From NCBI GenBank assembly GCA_902795835.1, contig CADBNA010000368.1:1-7252 (forward strand): a DNA stretch of 7,252 bases, written 5' to 3'. This document shows, one piece after another, positions 1-5,979 of this stretch (position 1 is its first letter; every line of letters starts with the position of its first letter). Position numbers and translations under genes: made by a program. Below the pieces are notes generated by a model. It was not told the DNA's origin, made no database searches, and saw only the letters and a list, made by a program, of their open reading frames with translations. This DNA comes from an uncultured Lachnospiraceae bacterium. Lineage in GTDB: Bacteria; Bacillota_A; Clostridia; Lachnospirales; Lachnospiraceae.

Positions 1-885
1 CAGCGCCTCTGACTGGGACTGTTCCCGCATCCGGCTGACCCGCTCGTCTATCGTCTCCAGCTGCTGCTCTACGCGGTCATATTCCTTCCGGGTCTTTTCA
101 AAGGCCTCTTCTATCGTCTGGATCTGATCCTGCGCGATCTCCATATTGGAGCGGATCTGTCCGGCCTGCTCCTCCCCTTTCCGGGACTCTGTCTGGTACA
201 GCCGGATATCCAGAAGCCGCAGGCTGTCTCTCTTTTTCAGATAGATCTCTGCCTTTTCCGCCTGGGACCGGAGAGGTCCCAGCGTTCTGGAGAGTTCGCT
301 GAGTATGTCATTGACTCTGACCAGATTCGCTTCTTCGGATTCCAGCTTGCGGATCGTGGCAGCTTTTCTCCGCTTGTATTTCACGATCCCGGCCGCTTCA
401 TCGAACAGCGCCCTCCGGTCCTCCGGCTTCCCGCTCAGAATCTGGTCGATCTGGCCCTGGCCGATGATCGAATATCCCTCTTTGCCGATACCGGTATCAT
501 AGAACAGTTCATTGATATCCCGGAGCCGGCAGTTTCTTCCGTTCAGCAGGTACTCACTCTCACCCGAGCGGTACAGCCGCCGGGTCACCGTGATCTCTTC
601 GGCATCAAGATTCAGCTGACGGTCGGCATTGTCCAGCGTAATGGCAACGGATGCAAATCCCAGGGCCTTGCGGTTTTCTGTTCCGGCGAAAATGACATCC
701 TGCATATTGCCGCCGCGCAGCTGCCGGGCGCTCTGCTCCCCGAGCACCCAGCGCACGGCATCCGCCACATTGCTTTTGCCGCTGCCGTTCGGGCCTACAA
801 TGCCTGTAATCCCGTCATGAAAATCAAGGCGCATTTTATTTGCGAAGGATTTGAAACCCTGCAGTTCCATACTCTTCAGATACAT
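1..885 (-). CDS. smc: Chromosome segregation protein SMC, N-terminal part (3' end outside window)
   Basis: SMC is the ATPase of the bacterial condensin complex (with ScpA and ScpB), which compacts and separates chromosomes. The 295 visible codons hold the N-terminal half of the ATPase head. They begin MYLKSMELQGFKSF, followed by Walker A GPNGSGKSN at residues 31-39, the family segment VRWVLGEQSARQLRGG near 44-59, the Q-loop region IGQGQIDQIL at 141-150 and DEAAGIVKYKRRK at 162-174. After about residue 175 the sequence becomes charged and heptad-like, as expected for the start of the long coiled coil. The hinge, second coiled coil and C-terminal Walker B half lie beyond position 1. I chose ATG 885 over the in-frame ATG at 894 because AGGGG (900-896) sits 10 nt before 885 but only 1 nt before 894, and the family usually starts MYLK. 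It lies 1 nt after the rnc stop (TGATATG), so the two are probably translationally coupled. Identification is secure. Confidence 0.97.
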   Translation of the reverse strand, partial: MYLKSMELQGFKSFANKMRLDFHDGITGIVGPNGSGKSNVADAVRWVLGEQSARQLRGGNMQDVIFAGTENRKALGFASVAITLDNADRQLNLDAEEITVTRRLYRSGESEYLLNGRNCRLRDINELFYDTGIGKEGYSIIGQGQIDQILSGKPEDRRALFDEAAGIVKYKRRKAATIRKLESEEANLVRVNDILSELSRTLGPLRSQAEKAEIYLKKRDSLRLLDIRLYQTESRKGEEQAGQIRSNMEIAQDQIQTIEEAFEKTRKEYDRVEQQLETIDERVSRMREQSQSEAL

Positions 886-886
886 A

Positions 887-1579
887 TCAGTCATTCCCCT
901 TCAGCTTTATCAGTGCCTGGTAGGCGGCTTTCTGCTCCGCGGCTTTTTTGGAGCGGCCGTCTCCCTCACCCAGCACTTCTTCGCCCAGACATACCCGCAC
1001 CGTAAACAGTCTGTCGTGACTGGGGCCGCTTTCGCTGACCAGTTCATAGCGGATCACATCGCCGTCTTTTCTCTGCAGGTGCTCCTGCAGGATGGTCTTG
1101 CTGTCAGAAAACAGCCGTTTGTGCCCGATATCATTGAGAACGGTCCGCAAAACAAAAGAACGGGCCTTCTCCAGGCCGCCGTCCCGATAGATGGCTCCGA
1201 TCAGGGCCTCCAGGGCATCTGACACGATGGAATCTCTCTGGCGTCCGCCGGTCTGTTCCTCTCCTTTGCCCAGCAGCAGATACGCCGGCAGTCCGATCTC
1301 CCTGGCGTCCATGGCAAGAGTCGGCTCGCACACGAGGCTGGCGCGCAGGCGGGTCAGGTCCCCTTCGGGCATTTCCGGATACCTCTCGCAGAGGTATTCG
1401 CTGGATATGAGCTCAAGTACGGCATCGCCCAGAAATTCCAGCCGCTCATTGCTGCCGGCGTGTCCGGTCCTGTTCTCATTGGCATAGGACGTATGCGTCA
1501 TTGCCTTATGCAGCAGGGAGGGGTCACGAAATGCGTGCCCGCAGATTGTCTCGAGTTTTTTCCATTTGTTCTGTGCCAT
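887..1579 (-). CDS. rnc: Ribonuclease III
   Basis: RNase III cuts double-stranded RNA, processing rRNA precursors and structured mRNAs in the cytoplasm. The 230-residue product has the usual length and two-domain order. The endonuclease domain spans about residues 5-150, with the signature NERLEFLGDAVLE at 44-56 and the second acidic pair in DALEALIGAIYRDGG at 121-135. The metal-binding catalytic residues would be E48, D52, D121 and E124. A double-stranded-RNA-binding domain follows at about 158-227, ending in the typical GRSKKAAEQKAAYQALIKL segment. The start ATG at 1579 is preceded by GGAG about 6 nt upstream. The gene lies 101 nt after plsX, with a strong hairpin in between, and 1 nt before smc. 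The rnc-smc pair is widely conserved in Firmicutes. All catalytic residues are present, so it should be active. Confidence 0.97.
   Translation of the reverse strand: MAQNKWKKLETICGHAFRDPSLLHKAMTHTSYANENRTGHAGSNERLEFLGDAVLELISSEYLCERYPEMPEGDLTRLRASLVCEPTLAMDAREIGLPAYLLLGKGEEQTGGRQRDSIVSDALEALIGAIYRDGGLEKARSFVLRTVLNDIGHKRLFSDSKTILQEHLQRKDGDVIRYELVSESGPSHDRLFTVRVCLGEEVLGEGDGRSKKAAEQKAAYQALIKLKGND
896..900 (-). promoter_or_regulatory. Ribosome binding site that decides the smc start
   Basis: AGGGG on the minus strand lies inside the last codons of rnc. It is 10 nt upstream of the ATG at 885 and 1 nt upstream of the ATG at 894, so it favours the shorter smc product. Its position inside rnc means smc initiation probably depends on ribosomes finishing rnc. 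Confidence 0.6.
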
Positions 1580-1624
1580 ACGGTTCTCCGGAATGGTGGT
1601 ATTTCCTGTTCAATACATATCGAA

Positions 1625-1665
1625 AGGACTGCCCCGGGAGTACAAATCCTCCGCGGGGCAGTCCT
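1625..1665 (-). terminator. Strong hairpin between plsX and rnc (weak terminator or processing site)
   Basis: A perfect 12-bp inverted repeat (AGGACTGCCCCG at 1625-1636 with its complement at 1654-1665) is extended by a 4-bp inner stem (GGAG 1637-1640 with CTCC 1649-1652), an unpaired G at 1653 and an 8-nt loop. On the transcribed strand the stem is followed only by TTTCG, a poor U-tract for an intrinsic terminator. It may be a leaky terminator or attenuator between plsX and rnc. A folded RNA that is cut or stabilises the mRNA is an alternative. The hairpin itself is certain; its function is inferred. Confidence 0.5.
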
Positions 1666-1680
1666 CACATCAGTCACATT

Positions 1681-2709
1681 TTATTCGGTTTCCCGCGCCG
1701 CTTTCTCCCGGGCCAGGTATTCCCGGATCCGTCCGTTCACATCCTGTTCCGAGAACTGGACACACTGCAGAATCGTATTGCGGAACTCATTCGCCTTTGA
1801 ATTGCCGTGGGTTTTCACCACAAGGCCCTGCAGTCCGAGCAGCGGTGCACCGCCGTAACCGGATGTGTCGAACTCCTTCAGCGTTTTTTTCAGGGCCGGT
1901 TTCGCCAGCAGGCCTCCCAGCTTGGCGCGGGGAGAGCTGTACAGGCCTTCCCGGATCTTCGCCAGAAGAGAGGATGCAACCCCTTCATACAGCTTCAGGA
2001 TAACGTTGCCCACAAATGCTTCCGTGACGTAAACGTCCGCGGCGCCGGAGGGAATATCCCTGGCTTCCACGTTCCCGATAAAGCGGATGTCGGGGCACGC
2101 TTCCAGCAGCGGATAGACTTCCTTGCACAGCGCATTGCCCTTTTCCGCCTCTGCCCCGATATTGACAAGACCCACTCTGGGCCTGTCTACATGGCAGATC
2201 TCTTTCATATAAATAGAGCCCATGACCGCAAACTGTACGAGATGTGCCGGTCTGGAGTCCACACTGGCTCCGCAGTCAATCAGAAGGGAGACGCCCTTTT
2301 CGGTAGGAATCAGCGGGGCGAGCGGCGCGCGCTGAACGCCGCGGATTTTTTTTACTATGGCCTGTCCGCCAACCAGAACCGCTCCTGTATTGCCGGATGA
2401 GACAAAGGCATCCGCCTCACCGCGGTGTACAAGGTTCAGGCCGACAACCAGAGAAGAATCCTTTTTCCCCTGTATTGCCTTTACAGGCGGCTCTGCCGTC
2501 CCGATCACCTCACGGGCATCGACAATCCGCACCCGGCCCTCCGGCCAGGAATCGCCGGCCATCTCCTCCCGGATCCGCTCCTCCTGCCCGACCAGAATGA
2601 CACAGATTCTGTCATCCGCCTGCAGGGCCTGAAGCGCCCCTTTCACAGGCTCTGCAGGGGCATAATCTCCGCCCATGGCGTCAACGACTACACGAATGAT
2701 CTCACCCAT
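1681..2709 (-). CDS. plsX: Phosphate acyltransferase PlsX
   Basis: PlsX is a peripheral membrane enzyme that converts acyl-ACP and orthophosphate to acyl-phosphate, the donor PlsY uses to acylate glycerol-3-phosphate in the first step of phospholipid synthesis. The 342-residue product has the normal family length. It shows the N-terminal VVVDAMGGDYAPAEPVKGAL, then IQGKKDSSLVVGLNLV, SSGNTGAVLVGGQAI, LIDCGASVDSRPAHLVQFA, VGLVNIGAEAEKGN and VTEAFVGNVILKLYEG, all recognisable PlsX blocks. The frame stays open upstream to 2964, but that extension is Arg/Lys-rich and is the out-of-frame reading of the lipoprotein gene. ATG 2709 fits the family N-terminus and has GGAGAAGAG 7 nt upstream. It overlaps the end of the lipoprotein gene by 8 nt (ATGGGTGA), implying translational coupling. 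No acpP gene follows; a hairpin and then rnc do. Confidence 0.96.
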   Translation of the reverse strand: MGEIIRVVVDAMGGDYAPAEPVKGALQALQADDRICVILVGQEERIREEMAGDSWPEGRVRIVDAREVIGTAEPPVKAIQGKKDSSLVVGLNLVHRGEADAFVSSGNTGAVLVGGQAIVKKIRGVQRAPLAPLIPTEKGVSLLIDCGASVDSRPAHLVQFAVMGSIYMKEICHVDRPRVGLVNIGAEAEKGNALCKEVYPLLEACPDIRFIGNVEARDIPSGAADVYVTEAFVGNVILKLYEGVASSLLAKIREGLYSSPRAKLGGLLAKPALKKTLKEFDTSGYGGAPLLGLQGLVVKTHGNSKANEFRNTILQCVQFSEQDVNGRIREYLAREKAARETE

Positions 2710-3607
2710 AATAATACTCTTCTCCGTAGTATTCCTGCCCGGTGCCGTCATCATAATAGTAATCTTCCGTATACTGTTCTTCGGTATACTGTTCCTCTGC
2801 CGGCGCTTCCTGAACAGGCTCCTCGGCGGGTGCCTCCTCAGCCGGCGCTTCTTCTGCAGGTGCCTCTTCCGCGGGTGCCTCTTCTGCAGGCGTCTCTTCC
2901 ACCGGCGGCACAATTGTCTCTTCCTCCGGCCCTGTGATGATCGGCTGGCCGCTGGCAATGTCAATCAGCCGGCCTTCGCTGTCCACGACAAAGCCTTCCT
3001 CATTGAAGACATAGGGCTTCCCGTCAATTGTCATGGAAATCCCGGCAGGATACTTTCCATCATCACGGCAGATATACTGATAGCCGCCGTTATCGGCATT
3101 CTGCTGCCAGTACATGTTGTCCCACACGGAAATCTCACTGACCGTGCTGGTGCCCATATTGACCTTGCCGCCGACGGTATTGACGGCCACTACATAATAA
3201 TACCAGGTGCCCTTCTCGGAAGTATCAGGGGCATAGGTGTCGCCTGTCGCACCGGATATGGCCGTTCCGCCTCCGTTGCTCTGCACATTGTTCCGGTACC
3301 ACTGGTAAGAGATCAGCCCCCCGTCGGGAGACGTCGCGATCATCTGCAGGGCAACCGGCGTGTCTTTTGTCACAGCCGTCCTGGCGGCTGCCTGAACCTC
3401 AAACACCGGAACAGCGATACTCTCATCTATTTCATAGACGGCAAACGTCTCATTAACATCTTCCGGACTGGCTGCGGAGTCGTCAGCCTCCGAATCGGTC
3501 ACAAGATCGACGACCCTCTCCATCGCTCCGGTAAACGAACAGCCGGACAGCAGAATGGAAGCGCCGAGCATTGCCGATACTGCCATGCATAGTCTTTTTC
3601 CTGTCAT
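2702..3607 (-). CDS. Secreted lipoprotein with Ig-like domain, PAEEA repeats and Tyr-rich tail
   Basis: This 301-residue protein matches no named protein that I recognise. The N-terminus MTGKRLCMAVSAMLGASILL followed by SGC is a type II signal peptide: basic start, hydrophobic core and a lipobox with C23 as the lipidated residue, so it should be anchored on the outer face of the membrane. Residues about 66-161 look like a bacterial Ig-like domain (ISYQWYRNN, TAISGATGDTYAPDTSEKG, TWYYYVVAVNT). Residues about 165-215 include IDGKPYVFNEEGFVVDSEG, which faintly resembles a cell-wall-binding repeat. From about residue 240 come five PAEEA-like repeats, then QYTEEQYTED and a tail rich in tyrosine and acidic residues. 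The start at 3607 has AGAGGTGG 8 nt upstream; the upstream in-frame start at 3733 would overlap rpmF and spoil the signal peptide. It lies between the rpmF terminator and plsX. A role in surface display or binding is only inference. Confidence 0.88.
   Translation of the reverse strand: MTGKRLCMAVSAMLGASILLSGCSFTGAMERVVDLVTDSEADDSAASPEDVNETFAVYEIDESIAVPVFEVQAAARTAVTKDTPVALQMIATSPDGGLISYQWYRNNVQSNGGGTAISGATGDTYAPDTSEKGTWYYYVVAVNTVGGKVNMGTSTVSEISVWDNMYWQQNADNGGYQYICRDDGKYPAGISMTIDGKPYVFNEEGFVVDSEGRLIDIASGQPIITGPEEETIVPPVEETPAEEAPAEEAPAEEAPAEEAPAEEPVQEAPAEEQYTEEQYTEDYYYDDGTGQEYYGEEYYYG
2792..2890 (-). repeat. Degenerate 15-bp tandem repeat encoding PAEEA units
   Basis: Within the lipoprotein gene, five consecutive 15-bp units (2890-2816) encode PAEEA or PAEEP, followed by a further PAEE ending near 2792. 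The units differ from each other mostly at third codon positions while the peptide is kept, so the repeat looks old and held by selection on the protein. It probably forms an extended acidic, proline-containing spacer between the Ig-like domain and the Tyr-rich tail. Confidence 0.85.
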
Positions 3608-3637
3608 GATATGTGCCACCTCTGTACTTCTGTTTTT

Positions 3638-3670
3638 AAAAAAAGGCCGGACGCATGTGCGACGGCCTTT
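3638..3670 (-). terminator. Intrinsic terminator downstream of rpmF
   Basis: On the minus strand AAAGGCCG (3670-3663) pairs with CGGCCTTT (3649-3642). An inner CGCA/TGCG stem lies in the loop, and the run of T continues to 3638 (TTTTTTT in all). It begins 16 nt after the rpmF stop codon. This is a classical Rho-independent terminator. Only 30 nt separate it from the next start codon at 3607, and I see no promoter there, so it probably acts as a partial terminator that lowers expression of the lipoprotein and plsX relative to rpmF. Confidence 0.85.
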
Positions 3671-3686
3671 CACCAATCCTGTTTCA

Positions 3687-3872
3687 TCAGGCTTCTTCCA
3701 TGTTGATGACCTGTTTCTTATTATAAGTGCCACAGGCCTTGCAGACTCTGTGCGGCATCATCAGTGCTCCGCACTTGCTGCACTTTACCAGATTCGGAAC
3801 AGACATTTTCCAGTTCGCTCTTCTCTGATCTCTGTGAGACTTGGAAGATTTATTCTTCGGACAGATGGACAT
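3687..3872 (-). CDS. rpmF: 50S ribosomal protein L32 (bL32, zinc-ribbon form)
   Basis: bL32 is a small protein of the large ribosomal subunit. The 61-residue product starts MSICPKNKSSKSHRDQRRAN, a strongly basic rRNA-binding N-terminus, and carries CSKCG and CKACG, giving four zinc-ligand cysteines at about residues 31, 34, 44 and 47. It is therefore the zinc-binding paralogue type rather than the cysteine-free type. ATG 3872 is chosen over the in-frame ATG at 3902 because it gives the family N-terminus and has AGGAGG (3885-3880) 7 nt upstream. A consensus promoter lies about 70 nt upstream and an intrinsic terminator just downstream, so it can be made as a short monocistronic mRNA. The YceD/DUF177 gene that often precedes rpmF is not here; the upstream gene is the ParA-like ATPase. 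Confidence 0.97.
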   Translation of the reverse strand: MSICPKNKSSKSHRDQRRANWKMSVPNLVKCSKCGALMMPHRVCKACGTYNKKQVINMEEA

Positions 3873-3879
3873 CGAAACA

Positions 3880-3885
3880 CCTCCT
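3880..3885 (-). promoter_or_regulatory. Strong ribosome binding site of rpmF
   Basis: A full AGGAGG on the minus strand, 7 nt before the ATG at 3872. It rules out the upstream in-frame ATG at 3902 as the main start and fits the high translation expected of a ribosomal protein. Confidence 0.85.
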
Positions 3886-3942
3886 CTTTTATCATTCTTC
3901 AAGCAGGCTCGAGACCCACTATATTTTCAATCGCACTTTGCC

Positions 3943-3971
3943 ATTATACACACGCCTAAGCTGTTTGTCAA
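3943..3971 (-). promoter_or_regulatory. Consensus sigma-A promoter for rpmF
   Basis: On the minus strand the -35 box TTGACA (3971-3966) and the -10 box TATAAT (3948-3943) both match the consensus exactly, with a spacer of exactly 17 bp (3965-3949). The transcript should start near 3936, giving a leader of roughly 64 nt before the rpmF ATG. I see no clear riboswitch or stem-loop in that leader. The rest of the 189-nt gap between the ATPase gene and rpmF holds only a weak hairpin. Confidence 0.93.
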
Positions 3972-3990
3972 TCCATTTCTTGATGCCGTC

Positions 3991-4014
3991 AAAATCTTTC
4001 CGGAACCCTCCCGG
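3991..4014 (-). terminator. Weak candidate terminator after the ParA-like gene
   Basis: On the minus strand CCGGGA-ggg-TTCCGG (4014-4000) can form a 6-bp stem with one G-U pair, followed by AAAGA and then TTTT (3994-3991). It lies about 50 nt after the stop at 4062 and just upstream of the rpmF promoter, where a terminator would be expected. The stem is short and the U-run is displaced by 5 nt, so the call is weak. Confidence 0.25.
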
Positions 4015-4061
4015 GCCTCTTTCCGCGCCCGTTCAGGGCCTTCTCTTAAGGTCGTCTTCCA

Positions 4062-5096
4062 TCACTCCGTTATCTGGAGAGCAATGCGGTAAAACACCGG
4101 ATCATCCATGGCTTCTTCCCAGGTTTCATACGGAGCGATCGTCCCGAACAGGCTCTCGGGAGCGATCCGGATGCCGTCTGAATGGTATTCATTTGCCACC
4201 AGGATTCCTTTGCATTTCGGCAGGAGCTGCGGGTTTTTCAGCAGCTTCTGCATCTTTTTGCCGGCGATCTCATTTGCCTCGGTGAGCATGATCAGGGTCG
4301 CCTTTCTGCCGATCAGATCAACGATCTGCGGCGTCATATCCGTCCCCAGGTCGAGTATGATCACGTCAAAATCCCTCTTGGAGGTCAGAATCCCGCACAG
4401 CTCTTTCCATTCAGGCATCCCCATCTGCAGGGCGGACAGGGACTTTTCAAACGGACACAGCCAGGAGATGCCATCCGTGCGGATGTTCTGCAGGATGGTC
4501 CAGTAGGTATCATCAGAAGGATTTTTCAGCTGGCGGACCAGGTCCTCTCCCGCAAACTCATCCTTTTTCAGGTATACGGAAAAACTCTGCATGGGATCAC
4601 AGCCGATTACCAGAACCTTCTGGTCCAGCCTGCGAAGCTTTCGCGCCACCGCAATTGCCGTCAGGCTTTTTCCGCACCCCCCGATGGGAGAATACACGGC
4701 GGCAATTTTGGTCTCCTGTTTTTCCGGACTTCCGCTCCGGGCGGAAAGCGTTCCCCGGCTCAGAGCCGCATCGATCTTCTGGAAAAGGGCGGATTCCTTC
4801 ATCCCGTCTGATATTTCCTCCGTGTTGGCAGGCCGTTCCTCTGCCCTCGCCCTTCGTCCTGTGAGAAGAAAAATCTTGCCGGCTTTCTCCGGATTCGGGA
4901 TCCTGCGAAACATGCCCGGATCCGTCAGTATCACATCTATGACCCGTTCATCTGCAAAATAACTGTCCAGGTATGCCTGTTCGGTGATAAACTGCACCTC
5001 CGCTATATCTGCATAGCGGCGGATGATGGCATCCTCTCTTTTTTTGCAGCTCCCGGGATCGCTCTCCAGTACAACCAGCAGTGGTCTGTTGTCCAT
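4062..5096 (-). CDS. ParA/MinD-like (CpaE/TadZ-type) ATPase with degenerate receiver-like N-terminus
   Basis: A 344-residue two-domain protein. Residues 1-80 alternate hydrophobic strands and helices like a response-regulator receiver (LLVVLESDP at 6-14, VIDVILTDP at 52-60, IFLLTG at 75-80), but the acidic pocket is incomplete. After a linker comes a SIMIBI-class ATPase at about 130-344. Its Walker A is SPIGGCGKS (136-144), the A' region is VLVIGCDPMQSF with D168, and the Walker B-like strand is FDVIILDLGTD (243-253). In canonical ParA/MinD proteins the motif reads KGGxGK; here the first, dimer-activating lysine is Ile138, while the nucleotide-binding K143 is kept. This architecture recalls CpaE/TadZ, which position Tad/Flp pilus machinery, but no pilus gene is visible. 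AGGAGGAG lies just before ATG 5096, and the FHA gene ends 27 nt upstream, so the two probably act together. The family-level call is good; the target is unknown. Confidence 0.85.
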   Translation of the reverse strand: MDNRPLLVVLESDPGSCKKREDAIIRRYADIAEVQFITEQAYLDSYFADERVIDVILTDPGMFRRIPNPEKAGKIFLLTGRRARAEERPANTEEISDGMKESALFQKIDAALSRGTLSARSGSPEKQETKIAAVYSPIGGCGKSLTAIAVARKLRRLDQKVLVIGCDPMQSFSVYLKKDEFAGEDLVRQLKNPSDDTYWTILQNIRTDGISWLCPFEKSLSALQMGMPEWKELCGILTSKRDFDVIILDLGTDMTPQIVDLIGRKATLIMLTEANEIAGKKMQKLLKNPQLLPKCKGILVANEYHSDGIRIAPESLFGTIAPYETWEEAMDDPVFYRIALQITE

Positions 5097-5123
5097 AACT
5101 CCTCCTGTATTCCAGCCGGGCGG

Positions 5124-5942
5124 TCATTCCGCCGTAAAGGTACTGTCCGCAAACCGCAGCACCGTACCCTGCCCGATCGGCACCTCGGCGCCCGGAACAA
5201 TTCTCTGGTCATTTACAAAGGTACCGCTGTCGCTGCCCAGATCCCTGATATAATAGCAGATGCCGTTCCAACCGATTTCCGCATGCTGTCCGGCAATGTT
5301 TTCGACACCCAGGATCAGGCCGTCCGCCACTCCTGTCTCTGATCCGATAAGAAAGCTGTCATGTCCGATGCGGAACGTCAGCGGCCTCGGCGTATTCACA
5401 CTGCGCAGCACGAGAACCTCATACTCTTCCGGCGTCCTTTTCCGCAGTGCCTTGCCAAGGGATGACCAGTCGCCGAAAGACTTATCCTTCTGGTAACGGA
5501 TCTGGCGGACCACCTCTTCTCCCCGCGGGGCCTGCGCAAATATATCCTCCAGAAGGGCATACAGCCGTTTGGCATAGATTTTCTCCTGGAGCGTTTCCTC
5601 CGGGACAACGGCAGGCAGCCGGATAAAAAAGGCCTCCAGGTACTCATTCGTATACACGCTGTCCAGATCCCATATTACATTTTCCGGGGACAGCTCCGGA
5701 AAGCGAAGCATCCTCTGGGTTCTCTCAAGCATGCTTTCAGCGATCCTGCACAGTTCTTCCAGCGACAGTTCGGGCAGAACATCTGCCAGTGTCCTGAGTT
5801 CGTCGGGATAAAACACCAGCCTGACCTTGTCATTGTATTTTACACAGTTGCACGGCAGCAGACCGGTATCTGTCTGCCGTCTCATCTGCTCCAGGGCATC
5901 TTTATCCAGCAGCTCCGCTGCGTTCAGTGTGAATTCTCGCAT
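5124..5942 (-). CDS. FHA-domain protein with DUF6382-like N-terminal region
   Basis: A 272-residue cytoplasmic protein with no signal peptide or membrane segment. The C-terminal FHA domain (about 188-270) is shown by TFRIGHDSFLIGS, IAGQHAEI and DLGSDSGTFVNDQRI. The N-terminal part, with VRLVFYP, ELSPENVIWDLDSVYTN and LEAFFIRLP (about 40-110), resembles the DUF6382-type region that often precedes FHA domains in Clostridia; this assignment is from memory and tentative. FHA domains normally bind phosphothreonine through an Arg after the first strand and a Ser in SRxH. Here those positions read Ser201 (IGS) and Ala217 (IAGQH), and the usual Asn of SxNGT is Ser239, so phosphothreonine binding may be lost. 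ATG 5942 is preceded by AAGGGG 10 nt upstream; a TTG at 5948 is a less likely alternative. It lies 37 nt after aroD and 27 nt before the ATPase gene, suggesting one operon and a working pair. Confidence 0.85.
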   Translation of the reverse strand: MREFTLNAAELLDKDALEQMRRQTDTGLLPCNCVKYNDKVRLVFYPDELRTLADVLPELSLEELCRIAESMLERTQRMLRFPELSPENVIWDLDSVYTNEYLEAFFIRLPAVVPEETLQEKIYAKRLYALLEDIFAQAPRGEEVVRQIRYQKDKSFGDWSSLGKALRKRTPEEYEVLVLRSVNTPRPLTFRIGHDSFLIGSETGVADGLILGVENIAGQHAEIGWNGICYYIRDLGSDSGTFVNDQRIVPGAEVPIGQGTVLRFADSTFTAE

Positions 5943-5979
5943 AATCAATAATCCCCTTGTATTCCCCTTCCGGACAGTC

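Noticed and set aside
1600..1650. Possible rnc promoter in the plsX-rnc gap (TTGTAC and TATGTA)
   Set aside because: The -35-like box sits inside the hairpin, both boxes are poor matches and the spacing is too long.
2710..2964. Upstream extension of the plsX frame by 85 codons
   Set aside because: The extension is an Arg/Lys-rich out-of-frame reading of the PAEEA repeat region of the lipoprotein gene, and the PlsX family N-terminus with a ribosome binding site starts at 2709.
2675..3592. Plus-strand open frame of 305 codons opposite the lipoprotein gene
   Set aside because: It lies antisense to a well-supported coding gene, is Cys/Arg/Leu-rich in the manner of a shadow frame, and has no recognisable domain.
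3608..3733. Longer N-terminus for the lipoprotein starting at 3733
   Set aside because: It would overlap rpmF, translate through the terminator, and bury the lipoprotein signal peptide at an internal position.
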